DNA of 64,000 nucleotides from Viridothelium virens (taxonomy: Eukaryota; Ascomycota; Dothideomycetes; Trypetheliales; Trypetheliaceae): assembly GCA_010094025.1 (NCBI GenBank), contig ML991797.1:282504-346503 (forward strand). Direction: 5' to 3'. The notes beneath the pieces were generated by a model. The model saw only the letters and a list, made by a program, of their open reading frames with translations. It ran no database searches and was not told the DNA's origin. Of this stretch, positions 45,560-56,919 are shown piece after piece. The number at the start of each line of letters is the position of its first letter. Position 1 is the first letter of the stretch. A program made the translations under genes and the position numbers.

Positions 45560-47606
45560 ATGAAATATCTTGACAAAATCAAATCGGAGGTTAAGAATGA
45601 TGAGAATCTTATTCATGCGCGTCAGTACACTCGGCAAGGTATTCGCGCTCTCCCTTCGGCGGCTGGGCAGTATGTGATCGACAAAGCCCCAATCGTACAG
45701 TGGTTGCCACGATACAATCCGCGATGGCTGATCGACGACATCATTGCCGGCATCACGCTTGGGGTGCTTCTCGTTCCGCAGGGTCTCTCCTATGCAAAAA
45801 TTGCCAATATACCCGTTCAATTTGGTCTCATGGCTAGCTGGCTACCTGCATTGATCTATACTTTCATGGGTACTTCTAAAGGTTTGATGGCTTCAGTCAA
45901 TAGTTGATGAGGCTTGGCTGACCGATTTTTCAGATCTTTCCACAGGTCCAACGTCTATCGTGTCTCTCATTACGGCTGAAGTCGTTCAGGATCTACAGAA
46001 AGAAGGATTTGCTCCTCAGGCGATCGCTGCCGCCGTGGCTTTCATGATCGGAATATACGCCTTTGGTCTCGGCATGCTGAAGCTTGGCTTTCTTCTCGAC
46101 TTCGTCTCTGCACCCGTTCTCAGCGGCTTCATCTCTGCCGCCGCCATTACAATTGCAGTGGGTCAGCTTGGCAACCTTCTAGGAGAAGGAAGCGTTAGCG
46201 GCAATGTTCCTATGGTCACAGCTGAGATCATTGCTAAATTACCGAAAGCCAACATCATTGCCGCTGCGATTGGATTCTCAGGTCTCATTCTATTATTCTT
46301 ACTACAATTTGCGGGCAAAAAGTGGGGCTCAAAGTCGAAGGTCATCTGGTTTCTCTCTATTGGCCGTGCCGCCATTGCATTGATCCTCTTTACGAGCATT
46401 AGCTTCGCTGTAAACAAGCCTCGCAAGGACCCACTCTTTAGCATCGTCATGTTCAAGTCCAGCGGCATTGTGAAGCCCAAACTCGTTAACTTGGAGCTCG
46501 TCAAAAAGGTTGCCGGACGAAGCATCGCACCTTTGATCGCGGCAGCCTTGGAACATATCTCCATCGGCAAGGCGTTTGCCTCAAAAAATGGCTATGTCCT
46601 CGACGAGAGCCAGGAACTGACCTACCTTGGAGTGACAAACTTCTTCAACAGCTTTTTCTCTGCGCTTGGCGTGGGTGGCGCCATGAGCAGGACGGCTGTG
46701 AACTCTCAATCAGGCGTCAAGAGTCCCCTGAGCGGTATTCTCACTTCCGGCATCATCATCCTGAGTCTCTATAAACTTTCTCCAGTGCTATTCTGGATCC
46801 CAAATGCTACGCTTGCTGCAATTATTATTGCTGCCGTATTTCCTCTCATTGGCCCCATCTCGTTATTTTACGGTTTCTGGAAGACTTCGTTTATTGACTT
46901 TGTTGCAAGTCAACTCTCTTTCACCTTTACCCTGCTTGTCAACACTGAGACCGGCATCGGCATCGCGGTAGCCTTTAACATTGCCTATGTCCTACTTCGT
47001 AATGCATTTTCGAAGAGCTCAGTGCTCTCAGAAGATGACTTGGCGCGTCTCTACTCATGGGAAGCCGGTGTGTTTGCAATGCCGAAAGATGCCAAAGTTT
47101 TCCGGTTCCACTCAGCGATCTTCTTCCCCAATGCTCGCAGACTGACGACGCGAATCATGGACACCATCAGGATCTGGCACTCTCAGGACGCTCCGGAGGA
47201 CAAAAGATCGTCAGACCGCGTTTGGAGCGTTGCCGGCGAGAAGCGGATAGCAAGGTTACGTCAGAAAGCCGCGATATCTTACGACCCACCGTGCATTGGC
47301 CAGGTCGTACTCGACTTCTCGGAGGTGAACTACATTGACACAACGGCGCTACTCGCTTTTGAGGAGCTCAGAGCCGAGCTTCGGAAGTTCTCCGGTGGAC
47401 AGGCTCAATTGAAGTTTGTCGGTCTCAAGGACTGTGTGAGGAGTCGATTCAGCAGGCGGGGCTTTCAACTGGTTGATATTGGAGCAGACTTCTTCGTGAC
47501 GGATGATTGCGTCTTTGTGTACGATTCCATTTCCGACGCTTTGAAGATTTCTAGCCGGCCATCGAGCATGAACAAAGAAGCAGATGTTTCGTCGATGGAA
47601 GTTTGA
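45560..47606 (+). CDS. Sulfate permease, SulP/SLC26 family with STAS domain
   Basis: Plasma-membrane anion (sulfate) transporter. Exons 45560-45881 and 45934-47606 give 664 aa. Family marks: WLIDDIIAGITLGVLLVPQGLSYA with the conserved PQGLSYA, then DLSTGPTSIVSLIT across the intron, APVLSGFISAAAITIAVGQ, LGVGGAMSRTAVNSQSGVKSPLSGI, and about ten further hydrophobic segments. The C-terminal STAS domain begins near GQVVLDFSEVNYIDTTALLA. Complete and normal in length for the fungal short SulP type. Whether it moves sulfate or another anion cannot be told from sequence. It converges on the broken epoxide hydrolase gene. Confidence 0.93.
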
Positions 47607-47759
47607 GGATTTACTTTTACGTTTCACGATGCGATGAGACTTACCGGGAATGAAGTCGACGCTTTCCTGTCCTTCTGCAGTTTTCCATTATTTTGGGTCT
47701 TCGTGTATTTGCATTAGCATTCGTGTAAATTTGAAGTGCGGAAAACGACCAAATTTCTA

Positions 47760-49023
47760 TCAAGACGTAGACCACACTTGGCGCAGAAAATCCTCAAAAT
47801 CCTTCAGCAATACTTCAGGATGCTCAATTGCAGCAAAATGTCCTCCTCTCTGATGTTGACGGAAGAATACCAAATCTCCAGTCGTCGCTATCCAATTTCT
47901 CGGCACTGGTGCGATTTCCTTTGGAAACCACGAAAAGCCGAGAGGTTTGTTGATATGCCAGGTGGGATTTTCGTGAGCACCAATATTGCCTGGAGTAAAA
48001 AGCTGGCGATAGGGATAGATAGATGTCGCAAAGCAGTCAGTGAGCCAATAGAGTGACACTGCTTCTATAATAGTCTCTAATGTCGGATCCTCGTCGGTCC
48101 AGTCAAGGAATTTTTCACCAATCCATGCAAGTAATGCCAATGGATTGGTTGACAAAGACAAGGCCAATGGTGCTAGGTTTGGTAGCGTGCTCCACTGCAT
48201 ACGCGCTTCCAATCCGACCGAATTCTCTTGCGCGAACAAGACCGTCCTTCTCTAGTTCATTGTGTTCGGATGGCGCGATGTTTCCTGGATCTGGCATGAT
48301 ACCAAAATTGAGATGAATCGCCTTGGCTCGCCGATGCACACCCCCAAGGACTCGTGCTACCTTGCTTCCGATATCACCGCCTTGTACTGCATAGCCTTCA
48401 CCGAAACCAAGTTGTACCATGAGTGTATCAATCATCTGAGCGACGTCTTCGAGACGAAAATCTCTGTCAAGCGGAGGAGGCGAGGAAAATGCGTATCCAG
48501 GTAATGAAGGTACAACGATATGATATGGAAGCGTTGAAGGGCTATATTTCCTGATCAAGAGGCGTAGAATGGGAAGAAACTCCATGAAGCTTCCCGGCCA
48601 GCCGTGAAGCATGAGAGCCGGCACAGCACTCTTGGCTTCGGAGAAGATTGCGAGAAAGTGTACGTCGAATATTGTCCCGTCATGTTCGATCTGCGCCTTG
48701 TAATTCGGAAATGAGTTGATCTCCTTCTCGACAGCCTTCCTGCAATGATGTCAGCAAATGCTCACAACCTGATAAGGCGATGGCTCATCAAAGGTGAGGT
48801 ACCAATCGAAGCGTTGCCACTGTTCCTTCGCGTTGTTTAACCAGTCTCTCGTGATGCCATAGCGGCGATCCTGCTGTAGACCCTCGTATGTGACTGGCCC
48901 AACTTCGGCCGCTTTTACGAGTTCATGTAGCTTGACAAGCTTTGCATCAGGAATCGACGCATTGAAGGGGCTGGGCTCCGTCACAATGGTCGGCGGAAAT
49001 GTTCGAAACGGCTCGAATCCCAT
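47760..49023 (-). pseudogene. Epoxide hydrolase with a one-base frameshift
   Basis: Alpha/beta-hydrolase epoxide hydrolase with an N-terminal EHN domain. From the ATG at 49023, exon 1 (49023-48803) ends in RFDW; the intron 48740-48802 leads into KAVEKEINSFPNYKAQI, the typical EHN sequence. Then come the oxyanion motif HGWPGSF, the nucleophile in QGGDIGSK (Asp), and after the break YWLTDCFATSIYPY and GGHFAAIEHPE (catalytic His). Between KPSTIGL and LSTNPLALLAWIGEKF, near 48148-48165 in a run of T on the coding strand, the frame shifts by one base; no intron is possible there. All catalytic residues survive on either side, so the break is recent or a sequencing error. Confidence 0.8.
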
Positions 49024-50692
49024 TCCAATGATCTTCTCAAGAAAAGCAGTCTTTCTGGCCGATCAAATAAAGCACTAGGTTTGAAGACTCTGTGTCTTTC
49101 CCTCACTGAAAAGTACAGGACGTACAACATGACTTAAATGTAGTCATGAAGCTGAACCATTTTGGTTGCCTTCTCGCCTCGTGTTCTATTCATGGAGGCT
49201 AAGACACCCAGGTATGTAGGCTAATGCGACCGTGCAAAAAGCGTACCAATGGTGGCCGGTGGTAGCGAATGATGCGACTTAGGTTAGTGAACGTTAGACA
49301 AGCTTCCCCGCGTCCAATTCTCTTACTTGCTACATATAGTATTCTTCATTTTCCTCATTCAGTAATTGCCCGATGCAGTAACATCTACTTACCCAAGTTT
49401 ACTTGATATTGTTCCGTAGCGTGAAATCCGAAAGGCTCCCAAAAGTAAGAATGGTTCGAAGCTGTTGTCATGAAAAGTTTCTCTAGGTGATAATAACTCG
49501 AGCTAGAGTCATGACAAGTCAAAGTAAACGTGCTTATCATGTAAGACCACATTGGTCCGGGTCTGAAGTTGTACTGTCAGTCGAATACCAGCATGACCAT
49601 AGACGGTTGGCCCGAGCCATACATCGATCAAAGCTCCATTAGTTGGAGACCATGATATTATAATCCTTAGACCGTAGGTTAAGACGGCTTTTCGGGTCCT
49701 TCAGAGGGTTCGGCTCACTTCCAGCGCTTCACACTGCTGTCTTTGGCAACGATAGTGGCCGACAAAGCCAAGAGCATGGAGATTGACTGCATTCCACCAT
49801 CCAGTGTTCCGCGCTTATGGGCAGTCGGCCCTCATTCTTGTGTGGGTGATTGAAGTTCTGTAGCGTTTCCTCGAAGGATGGACTGCTAAACGCGTCGATT
49901 GCTGGCGCATGTCTTCGAACGATGTCCAACAGCACAGTAGCCATGGCGGTAAGTTTACCTAGTAGGTAGTCGATGAGCCTCGCTATGGAGATTCTGGCGT
50001 TCAATTAGGTGTGTATGGCGACTGTGGACAAAGACCGAGGAAGCAGTCATTGCGCAGGGTAAATAGTAAGTGATGCAATAGACTGCTGCCTGTTGAGCTT
50101 GTTGAATCATTGGGAGAACAATCATTGCCTCCTGTCATCGAGGCCGATAGTGATTTGCCACCCTCTTTTGTCTTCGAGCTTCATTACCACTGCTTCGCCA
50201 AGGCGAGGCACCCGGAACAGATTCTCCATTGAGTTAAAAGCTTTGAGGGCCGCTCAGAGAATAGATGACTCAAAATGAGTCATTAGGGGTTCACTTTGGG
50301 GTTTGACATAGCAATGCTCATCTTTTGGTCTGGTGTGACCTATCACGGCATGTCTTGATGGTGTTGGACTTGAGGTTCGCAACGAACCATATCTACAAAA
50401 CCAAATCATTGTTCTGCTGTAGAGTCCCCCCCGAATCGCACGATAATCAATCCGCGACTGGTTATGATGAAAAATAGAAATAAGCGGAAGAACTTCATAC
50501 CGCGCCATGCATCCAAACCACGCCAATCATTCCAGATGCCATGTCTCATAACCATATGTCGTGAGGATATCCCAAGAATGCGCCGACTAATGCTTGAATC
50601 CATTGTGCGCCGGGTTTACTTGCCAACACCATTTCACCAAAGCCCACTATGTCACAATTTTGGCTTGCTTCCTAGCAAGCATACGCTGGTCA
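49024..50692. other. Intergenic region
   Basis: About 1.7 kb with only short unconvincing frames on both strands. Nothing recognisable beyond the flanking genes' presumed promoter and 3' end. Confidence 0.4.
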
Positions 50693-52110
50693 TCAAATCC
50701 AATCAAACGCCGTCTTCTTCGGCCCGAAGTCGCCGCGATTGTACCGGTGGATATCCTCGCCAGCCAGTTTCCATAATCGGTCCTCAAACGCTCGGCGCTT
50801 CTGCGCTTCTTCCTCCATAGCAAAATCCCCGTCTGTACGTTTCTTCAATGTGTCTTTAGTGCCGAGGAGGTCTCGGAATTGTGATTTGGACGGGGACATG
50901 GCGCGTGGCTTGGACACGCTGCCCCAGCAGGAAAGATGTGGCGTTAGCCCTGTCGATTTCAGAGGGGATGTCGTAGGCTGCCGGGGGCCGGCTTTGCGAG
51001 TCGAGGAAGTGCCGGTGGTGAGAAGGGAACGCGAGGGATGGCGACTGTTGCCGCCAAAGAGGGGTTGGTGTGGGCGTGGAGTGGAGTCTTCGGCGATGGA
51101 GAAATGAGACGCAAGATTATTAATTTGGGTAGCGAGGTTGTTCTTGATATTTTGTTCTGACGAGAATGATACCTCCGCATCGATATCATCGGGATTCGTG
51201 TCGAATATCTGGGTATCCAAGTCATGTGAAATGTCTAATTCGCCAAGAGGTGCGCCGGTGCCTTGACGGCGCGGACTGATTGTATAGGACATCGAGGAAC
51301 TACGTGCCGGAGAAAATGAGCCATCATTCTCTTTCGACTCATCGTTTCCGGTACGATCTGGTCCACTGAATGAGCACCCTTGGATACCAAGTCCACTCCC
51401 AGCACTCGATAGTGGAGGCGTTGGTAATCGCGGTGCATCAAAGGTTTCATGCAGATATTCTGGAGTTACCTTGTCTTCCCCACGGCTCCTTGCTTCTGCG
51501 ACAGCCTTCCAAAGATCCACAGGAACCTTGGCATGAACGCTCGTCATAAGTTTTGCACGTCTCGAAAAGGTCGAAAAATCATCTCGAAGGAGAGCGCCGG
51601 CTTCGGCATTGAGCGCGGACGCAGGGTTGGGATAAATTAGGAGACATGAGATCGTCTATGGATGGTTAGCGTTCGCACCAAGGTAGATCGCTCAAGCAGG
51701 GTTGCCACAAACAATGAGAACATCGCGCAGAGTCAAACTGCTTTCCCAGTCTCTTTTTAATGTATCCACACAGACGCTACCAGTAGCTTCGTCAACATTC
51801 GGATGCCATATTCTGGATCTGAAGAATGCTTTTGGAGGCGCTGTAGGATAGTCTTTGGGCATATCAAGGTGCAGCCTCCACACTCCGTCTGCATATGCAG
51901 TGCCATGGGGACCAGCTAGAAGAATATCGAGCTGTGTGAGATCATCGGGTAAAGCATCTGCATTTGGCGGAAAGAGATAATTTGGAGGAAGGCCTTCGGT
52001 ATGTAATGAGTTGTGGTCAATAGCCAGGCGACGAATAGCTTTGGAGCTCTAGGCTTTCTGTTAGAAAAGATCAAATCATTATCGGGGGCGAATCAAAGGT
52101 TACCTACCAT
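50693..52110 (-). CDS. Ubiquitin-conjugating enzyme E2, UBE2S-like, with long C-terminal tail
   Basis: E2 enzyme; UBE2S homologues extend Lys11-linked chains with the anaphase-promoting complex. The coding sequence starts with an ATG-only exon (52110-52108). An intron 52049-52107 is followed by 52048-51713, an intron 51656-51712 and 51655-50693: 433 aa, all joints phase 0. The UBC fold shows GPHGTAYADGVWRLHLDMP, SRIWHPNVDEATGSVCVDTL with the catalytic Cys, and TISCLLIYPNPASALN, which parallels the UBE2S core. The ~280-residue tail is Ser/Pro-rich, contains a KEN box (ESKENDG) and an RDLL sequence, and ends in FDWI instead of the LRRL end of human UBE2S. A generic E2 with extension is the alternative. 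Confidence 0.85.
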
Positions 52111-52869
52111 GATGGAGATGGTGGCAAGTGTCTATAATATATGGAGATTGCATGGAATGTAAGCCCCAGCATATGCGCGCATCCAGAATGATGTAAGAAA
52201 AGTATTTGTTTACATGAGGTTTGGTATTGTTGTGTGTCGCGTGCAGACAGGCGGAGGTCGGAGTTTCCTTTTCCGGGAGCTTGACGCGCCTCACCACCAA
52301 GCACGCGTCCATCGCACGATCCGAGTCATCTCATCACGATCCTGGCTCAGACCCAAGATTTGGTAATTATGTAGATCTTTATTGGTCCTTGAGCTGAGGT
52401 TCGATTGGTGTCTCATACCACTTCCGGTTGGTCTACATATATCTTCGACCACACTTCGCTTGCCCCGTTTCCTACGCGTTCTCGTCAAAACTGGCTTGCA
52501 ATTGATACATCAAACAGAAGCACTTTCATTTAGATGAGCCTCAAAATAAGGGCAGAGTCCAGACAATGGAGCTTGTGTCTCATTATAGCTGAAGCGATTA
52601 TAGATGATTAACAGCCAATAAGAGGCGGTGAGTGGGGTGCAACAATCAAGGGTATCGTGGATCGACGATATAATGTGTATCGGTCTGCTGAAGGTGTGGC
52701 TGACCACTTTCACCTCAACCCATCGGCGATGCAAGAACGAGCCACTGGAGAACGCCGCTCACAACCGATTCCAGGCTTCCACCTGGGCCGGTCCTTTGTC
52801 AAGTCTCAAAGCTTCACCCTGAAAATTTTTAGTGCGGCATGGTGACCCTAAGTCGTAGAAGAGACTACA
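52111..52869. promoter_or_regulatory. Divergent intergenic region
   Basis: About 760 bp between the divergent E2 and monooxygenase genes. No gene-like frame; it should hold both promoters. No specific site was recognised. Confidence 0.35.
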
Positions 52870-54165
52870 ATGCAGAAGCGTGTGCTTGTTGCCTCGAAGA
52901 ATAGCGATGAAGATACAAGATATGCCTCACGCCCAAAGAATTCCTCCACCGCTCCTCCTCCTCATATCCTGATCATTGGTGCTGGCGTCAGTGGCCTCGC
53001 ACTCGCCCAGGGACTAAAACGACGATCGATCCAATTTTCCGTATTCGAGCGCGATGCCTCTCTCGACTCCCGCTTTCAAAGCTACCGGATCAAGCTCGCC
53101 GGCGATCTGAAGGATAAGCTACGGGTCCTCTTGACGGAAGAATCGTGGGCCGAGTTCGAAGCTACGTGTGCTGAGACGCAGTTGGGCGAGACCACCCTCA
53201 ATGCGACAGATGCGGCTGTCGTTGCATGCCGCAAAGGGACGTTGTCAAAGGGAAAACTCCGGCCCTGGACGGTCGATAGAGGCATGCTTCGAAAGTCTTT
53301 GATCAAGAGCATTGAGCAGCATGTGCAATTTGGCAAGAAGTTCCTCCGATACGAGATCGACGAAGACAAGGTGACGGTTTTCTTCAAAGACGGCGGTGTT
53401 GAACATGGCACGCTTCTTGTTGGAGCGGATGGATGCCGTTCCGCTGTCCGCCGCCAATTCCTACCAGATGGTAAGCCCGTCGATACTGAAGGTTGTTGCA
53501 TCTATGGAAAAAGCTTCTTGGGACCAGAGTTAATGGCGCAGTTTCCTGCAAAACATAGGAGGTGGATCACCATCATTCGGGATCAAACACCGTTGCTCGA
53601 AAGCATCAATTTTGGAGAAAGTCCGCTATCATTGCTCCTAGAACCCGTCCATTTCATCAATCAGTATCGACGTAGGGATTTACCAGCCGACTATGTCTTC
53701 TGGGCTTTGATCTTTCACGGGCGCACGAGTGGTCTCAACCAGGTTCAATTAACCGACTCCCTAAAGACTCGAGCATCAGAGCTATCCTTAGAAATGACGG
53801 AAGAATGGGAGCCTTCGATTCGGTCATTGATAGAGCTTCAAGAAAGTTCCCTGACTACGGGGACACGTATTTTATCGGCAAATCCTGAAATACCAATCTG
53901 GACCTCATCTCCACGCGTGACGCTGATGGGAGATGCCATACATGTCATGGCTGAACCCGGAGGATTTGGAGCTGTGGCTGCGTTGAACGACGCTTCGACG
54001 TTGGCCCAGACCATTTCACAGCATGGAGTTACTGCGAGTTCCTTAGCTCAATATGAGGAAACGATGAGGGCGCTTGCAAAAGACACTATCAAGAGAAGCC
54101 ATGTCATGATCGGACAAATACTGGGTTTACCTAATTTCGACGACTGTCTTGAGGTAGAATGGTGA
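52870..54165 (+). CDS. FAD-dependent monooxygenase (group A aromatic hydroxylase type)
   Basis: Flavoprotein hydroxylase or epoxidase; substrate unknown. Intronless, 431 aa. Motifs in order: dinucleotide-binding LIIGAGVSGLALAQGL with a downstream acidic FERD, the DG motif LLVGADGCRSAVRR, and the second FAD motif VTLMGDAIHVMAEPGGFGA. The last departs from the usual GDAxHxxxPxxGxG by having an Ala-Glu-Pro-Gly-Gly stretch. There is no signal peptide or membrane anchor. Salicylate-hydroxylase-like and FAD-binding proteins of secondary metabolism share this layout. It is tail-to-tail with the dihydroorotate dehydrogenase gene, 136 bp apart, and too far from the PKS for a cluster claim. Confidence 0.88.
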   Translation: MQKRVLVASKNSDEDTRYASRPKNSSTAPPPHILIIGAGVSGLALAQGLKRRSIQFSVFERDASLDSRFQSYRIKLAGDLKDKLRVLLTEESWAEFEATCAETQLGETTLNATDAAVVACRKGTLSKGKLRPWTVDRGMLRKSLIKSIEQHVQFGKKFLRYEIDEDKVTVFFKDGGVEHGTLLVGADGCRSAVRRQFLPDGKPVDTEGCCIYGKSFLGPELMAQFPAKHRRWITIIRDQTPLLESINFGESPLSLLLEPVHFINQYRRRDLPADYVFWALIFHGRTSGLNQVQLTDSLKTRASELSLEMTEEWEPSIRSLIELQESSLTTGTRILSANPEIPIWTSSPRVTLMGDAIHVMAEPGGFGAVAALNDASTLAQTISQHGVTASSLAQYEETMRALAKDTIKRSHVMIGQILGLPNFDDCLEVEW

Positions 54166-54301
54166 ACAGAATTTTGCCAAAGTCACCCAAGTGTGCGAGT
54201 GAATTATGTCCCGTCCCGACCCCTAGGTCGTTTGGAAGCTCCGAGCAAGTTTCCTCCCACAATTGCGTCTGGTGCTCCTCGTGCTCTGGACAGAGCCTTC
54301 C

Positions 54302-55429
54302 TCAGGAGACAGCAAGAGGCGTGCAGATCTTTTCAAACACATCGATCCCTTCCCTTCCCAATGCTGTGGCCACAGCTACGGCTTTTGCACCCGCGGCCTT
54401 CATGCGAGCCAGCCCAGCCGCATCACTGACTCCCCCCACTCCAATGATGTCAATTGAAGACAGTTTCGGCTGCTTATCAAGCAGTAGTCGTAATGTTCGA
54501 ACGTTGCCCAGCGAGAGTGGATGGATTGGAGTCCCTCCCATGCCTCCAATTCCTTCACTATCAGCAGAAACCAGCGTGGGACTATAGTCGGCTGAACCTG
54601 TGGTTTGATCCATAATCAAGGACGAGCCCAACGTGTTTGTTGTGGTAATAAAACTGACGGGGCAAGGTAAGTCGCTTTGGCCATCCGAATCCGATGTGTG
54701 CCGGACCGTTCCACACGACTTGAGCAGTGCTGAGATCACGCTATTGAATTGCCCTAAGTAGGTGTAAGGTGGACATTTTATGCCTATTGGTACCGAGCAT
54801 GCCCGTTTTGCTGCCTCAGCGCTCAAGGCTGAGTAGTTTTCTATGGCTTCATTGAGTCCTTCGAGATAGTCATACAATGTTGCAGCATCATAAGCCGGAG
54901 GAGGTGCGCCGGGGATATTGGGACACGATAGGTTTATCTCCATACAAAGCTTTGCTGGAAGCTCATTGGCCCTGTCAGTTATTGCTTGCCATGCTTTGGC
55001 AACGTCACTGGGAGACCCTGTCACAGAAACAATGATAGGTTTGTTGAGTGGCAGATGCTGTTCAGAGTTATCCACCGGCTTGTGATGCTGAGTGAGCTTT
55101 TGGATCATATGCAGATATTCCGACAATGGGATAGGGCTGTAACCAAGAGTGTTCAAGCTTCCTGTCTGACTGTGGTCTGCATGATAACTGTCATTTTTGC
55201 GGGCTAAGGTGCCATTCTCTTGGGGATTGAAGAAAGCAAACTGGTGAATAGATGGGTTGTGCGAGAATCCTTCAAGCGTGCACGTACGTGTCGTGATAGC
55301 CCCTGTGTATGGACATCGCAGCAGTAACAACAGATCCTCAAAGGTCGTTGCCCACGGACAAGCCGAGTTCAAAATCGGAGGCTCGATTCTGGGCAGAGAC
55401 GGTCTTACGCACTCTGCAAGTGTAGTCAT
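54302..55429 (-). CDS. Dihydroorotate dehydrogenase, class 1A-like (cytosolic)
   Basis: FMN enzyme of the dihydroorotate dehydrogenase family. Intronless, 375 aa. It has EINLSCPNIPG, where class 1A enzymes carry the catalytic Cys; GIKCPPY with the FMN-contacting Lys; TTNTLGSS; and the phosphate-binding IDIIGVGGVSDAAG. No mitochondrial presequence or membrane helix is present, unlike the class 2 enzyme that supports pyrimidine synthesis in most Pezizomycotina. It is therefore probably a second, cytosolic homologue whose electron acceptor and true substrate are unproven. Single-exon structure is compatible with, but does not prove, a bacterial origin as proposed for yeast Ura1. Confidence 0.85.
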   Translation of the reverse strand: MTTLAECVRPSLPRIEPPILNSACPWATTFEDLLLLLRCPYTGAITTRTCTLEGFSHNPSIHQFAFFNPQENGTLARKNDSYHADHSQTGSLNTLGYSPIPLSEYLHMIQKLTQHHKPVDNSEQHLPLNKPIIVSVTGSPSDVAKAWQAITDRANELPAKLCMEINLSCPNIPGAPPPAYDAATLYDYLEGLNEAIENYSALSAEAAKRACSVPIGIKCPPYTYLGQFNSVISALLKSCGTVRHTSDSDGQSDLPCPVSFITTTNTLGSSLIMDQTTGSADYSPTLVSADSEGIGGMGGTPIHPLSLGNVRTLRLLLDKQPKLSSIDIIGVGGVSDAAGLARMKAAGAKAVAVATALGREGIDVFEKICTPLAVS

Positions 55430-56112
55430 CCCAGATTTTTGACCAGTACCTTTCGGTGAAGAATTGCGGCGTTTCTATACAAAATTCGGTCAAGAGATCA
55501 AGTCCTATCTTGATTAAGCTGTTCCACGAGTTACAATCAGTTCTCAAGATAGGGCGGTTCCAAGTAATGAACTTTTCGATATGACGGATGTCATGCAGGT
55601 TTCACCCCAATGTTCTGGGTGATAATCAATTCTCTCGTTACTAAGAAATTCGTTATATTTGCTCCAGGAAGTCGGTGTTTCGGTAGCCGCGGCTTTTTAT
55701 GCTACTGTAAGTTAATTTTAAGTGCGGGGCAATAATTGGGTTTACTCATTCTCTTTCCTACTTTTATGAGTATCGTGGACTGGAGGATTTCTCCACTATC
55801 TGCGTGGACGAACTATCTGTACATCTTTTTCATACTAAAAATCTGAAATCATAAATGTAATCATATACTTGCTTCATACACCTTGGTCTCCCCTCCTCCC
55901 AGACGGTTTTGAAATGCATACACGGAGTTGACTAAAACCCACTTCCGCCCTGCGACCGCAAGCGATTTCATTTTCTTGGAAAATTCCGTTTCGCGCCTCA
56001 ACTCGGGTCGATTCGCGCGTCGCATGTCCATCACGTCTCTACCAACGATCGTTTGTACATATCAAATTCATCGTCACTTCGAAGCCCGGGATGACGTAAT
56101 GGCAGAAAAGCA
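55430..56112. promoter_or_regulatory. Divergent intergenic region
   Basis: About 680 bp, AT-rich around 55650-55880. No gene; it should carry the promoters of both neighbours. Confidence 0.35.
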
Positions 56113-56919
56113 ATGTCGCGTACAGCTCTCGTTTTCCAGCGCGACGGCTTCCTCACTACGCTCTCTACCACCATCACCGCCGTCAAATCTGTCACTTCTC
56201 TTGCAGAAGACGAGCGTGCGCTCTACAAACAAGCCCACGACGACCAACACGTTGTTTTTACATCCGCCACAATTTTCCATCCCCAAGGCGGCGGCCAGCC
56301 TTCCGATGAAGGAACCATAAGATCTCCATCCGGGACCTCATTCAACGTCAAAAATGCACGTTTACATATTCCCACAGGCTCAGTCCTTCATTTTGGAAGT
56401 TTCACATCTTCAGAGTCGAGGTTCGACGTAGACGAGAACGTCGAACAAAATATCGACGAAGAGAAACGTCTCCTATATTCTCGCTACCACACCGCCGGCC
56501 ATGTCCTCGGAGCTGCGACAAAACATCTATTACAGAATGAGGTGACAGGCTTCGAAGAAACCAAAGCCTCCCACTTCCCTGGCGAAGCCGCCTGCGCATT
56601 CAACGGCCTCATCGAAGGGAAGTGGAAAGACGGGATTCAGTCGCAGATCGAATCCTTCATTTCCCAAGACATGCCTATTGCGATTGAATGGTGGGACGAG
56701 GAAAGATTCAAGGAGGAAGGAATAGAGAGGTTGACACCCGACAGGAGGGCGATGGGGATGGGAGAAGGGGAGAAGTTTAGGGTTGTGAGGATTGTGGGAG
56801 CCGAGGCGTATCCGTGTGGTGGGACACATGTCAGAAGTACGGCAGATGTGAAAGGAACGAAGGTAAAGAAGATTAGCAGGAGTAAGGGAACTAGTAGAGT
56901 GGGGTATGTCTTGGACTGA
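56113..56919 (+). CDS. AlaX-like trans-editing alanyl-tRNA deacylase
   Basis: Freestanding homologue of the alanyl-tRNA synthetase editing domain, expected to hydrolyse mischarged Ser- or Gly-tRNA(Ala). Intronless, 268 aa. The zinc/catalytic motifs are present: the HxxxH-type in SRYHTAGHVLGA and the CxxxH in YPCGGTHVRS. The N-terminal half has FHPQGGGQPSDEG, a hallmark of the family, and the end KISRSKGTSRVGYVLD matches the last strand of the domain. The ATG at 56113 is the first in frame and leaves a normal N terminus. Housekeeping gene, unrelated to the metabolic groups. Confidence 0.9.
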   Translation: MSRTALVFQRDGFLTTLSTTITAVKSVTSLAEDERALYKQAHDDQHVVFTSATIFHPQGGGQPSDEGTIRSPSGTSFNVKNARLHIPTGSVLHFGSFTSSESRFDVDENVEQNIDEEKRLLYSRYHTAGHVLGAATKHLLQNEVTGFEETKASHFPGEAACAFNGLIEGKWKDGIQSQIESFISQDMPIAIEWWDEERFKEEGIERLTPDRRAMGMGEGEKFRVVRIVGAEAYPCGGTHVRSTADVKGTKVKKISRSKGTSRVGYVLD

